NCBI GenBank assembly: GCA_023818905.1
Contig: JAMWDE010000067.1
Coordinates: forward strand, 1 to 5,656
Direction of reading: 5' to 3'
Length of the DNA: 5,656 nucleotides
Source: Candidatus Omnitrophota bacterium
Lineage (GTDB): Bacteria > Omnitrophota > Gorgyraeia > Gygaellales > Profunditerraquicolaceae
Program-made: the position numbers and the translations under genes
The notes under the pieces: generated by a model
Seen by the model: the letters and a program-made list of their open reading frames with translations, nothing else
Databases searched by the model: none
Told to the model about the DNA's origin: nothing
Part shown: one piece after another, positions 5,334 through 5,656 of the stretch
Layout of the letters: each line of letters starts with the position of its first letter
Numbering within the stretch: the first letter of the stretch is position 1

Positions 5334-5656
5334 CCTCTTGGGTTATTATCTTGATAATAGACTCAACATCTGTACAGGTACGTAGGCTATCACGGAAATA
5401 TTTATCCTTTAGAAGACGAGAAATGCGAGCAAGGGCCTTAAGGTGTGGACCTGCGGAATCTTGAGGTGCGATTAATAAAAAGAATATGTATACCGGCTCT
5501 CCATCCAAAGAATCAAAATCGATACCCTTTTTAGAAAGACCAAAGGTAGCCACCAGTTTGCTTACGCAATCTGACTTTGCATGTGGTATAGCTACCCCTT
5601 GTCCGATTGCGGTAGAACCTAATGCCTCTCTTGCCATAATAGCTTCAATTAACTTA
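5317..5656 (-). CDS. ptsN: PTS EIIA domain protein, PtsN/fructose type (EIIA-Ntr-like), N-terminus cut by window end
   Basis: The C-terminal part of a fructose/mannitol-type EIIA domain, the family of PtsN, which takes phosphate from HPr or NPr on a histidine. The active-site signature is GQGVAIPHAKSD, with the phosphorylated His at bases 5583-5581. Then follow DSLDGEPVYIFFLLIAP and HLKALARISRLLKD, with the second conserved His of the family. The reading frame stays open to the window edge and the codons upstream of the first Met spell KLIEAI, matching the conserved (L/I)xAixxREalgST region. That Met (5637-5635) is therefore internal and the real start lies beyond 5656; roughly 30-40 residues are missing if the protein is a single EIIA domain. 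No EIIB or EIIC domain follows it. The stop overlaps the yvcK start by 17 bases. A regulatory rather than transport role is inferred from the neighbours. Confidence 0.93.
   Translation of the reverse strand, partial: KLIEAIMAREALGSTAIGQGVAIPHAKSDCVSKLVATFGLSKKGIDFDSLDGEPVYIFFLLIAPQDSAGPHLKALARISRLLKDKYFRDSLRTCTDVESIIKIITQEDEKRI

Larger units (their letters stand above)
1..5656 (-). other. Probable single operon: ptsN-yvcK-ptsH-ptsI-PGI/PMI-nucleotidyltransferase-metK
   Basis: All seven genes run in one direction. The junctions in order are a 17-base overlap, then gaps of 5, 1, 29, 36 and 11 bases. Three ribosome binding sites lie inside the upstream gene or its stop codon. No GC-rich hairpin followed by a T-run is seen at any junction. 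Both ends of the window fall inside genes, so the operon limits and main promoter are outside. Cotranscription is an inference from spacing and strand. Confidence 0.75.

Noticed and set aside
5317..5637. A 106-residue reading frame beginning at the Met at 5637 taken as a full-length PtsN.
   Set aside because: The frame is open to the window edge, and the upstream codons encode KLIEAI, which matches the conserved region before the active-site His. The Met is internal and the gene is truncated by the window.
1..5656. CRISPR arrays, insertion sequences, tRNA or rRNA genes, attachment sites, riboswitches and defence genes.
   Set aside because: The window is covered by seven recognised metabolic or regulatory genes with gaps of at most 36 bases. 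No direct-repeat array, transposase, tRNA-like fold or long leader was seen on either strand.

Overview
The window is a gene-dense stretch from a bacterial chromosome, with every gene on the minus strand (read from high to low coordinates). It holds five complete genes and two cut by the window ends. In transcription order they are: a PtsN-like EIIA domain protein (N-terminus missing), a membrane-anchored YvcK/CofD-like protein, HPr, PTS enzyme I, a bifunctional phosphoglucose/phosphomannose isomerase, a sugar-phosphate nucleotidyltransferase, and the first 49 codons of metK (S-adenosylmethionine synthetase). Junctions range from a 17-nt overlap to a 36-nt gap. No terminator or convincing promoter lies between genes, so the layout reads as one operon whose promoter is upstream of position 5656.

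Organism: base composition is moderately AT-rich by eye. The genes look vertically inherited and no mobile element is visible. PtsN next to YvcK, HPr and a GAF-less enzyme I, followed by an archaeal/bacterial-type PGI/PMI, fits a Gram-negative-like lineage outside the model proteobacteria. Omnitrophota (former OP3) is my best guess, at low confidence and from gene content alone.

Layout: 5656-5317 ptsN (partial), 5333-4062 yvcK, 4056-3790 ptsH, 3788-2049 ptsI, 2019-940 PGI/PMI, 903-160 nucleotidyltransferase, 148-1 metK (partial). No gap exceeds 36 bases.

How the genes may work together: enzyme I takes phosphate from PEP and passes it to HPr (His17) and then probably to the EIIA protein. No EIIB or EIIC sugar permease is seen, so the relay looks regulatory (PTS-Ntr-like) rather than transport-linked, at least within this window. 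HPr also keeps the Ser48 region recognised by HPr kinase. YvcK, a UDP-sugar-binding regulator of carbon flux into cell-wall precursors in other bacteria, sits inside the PTS cluster. PGI/PMI acts at fructose-6-phosphate, and the nucleotidyltransferase probably makes an activated sugar. A plausible but inferred theme is coupling PEP/energy status to fructose-6-phosphate use and envelope sugar synthesis. The families are all known. The unusual points are the arrangement, the membrane anchor on YvcK, a 20-bp perfect palindrome at the start of ptsI, and substitutions in a conserved enzyme I loop.
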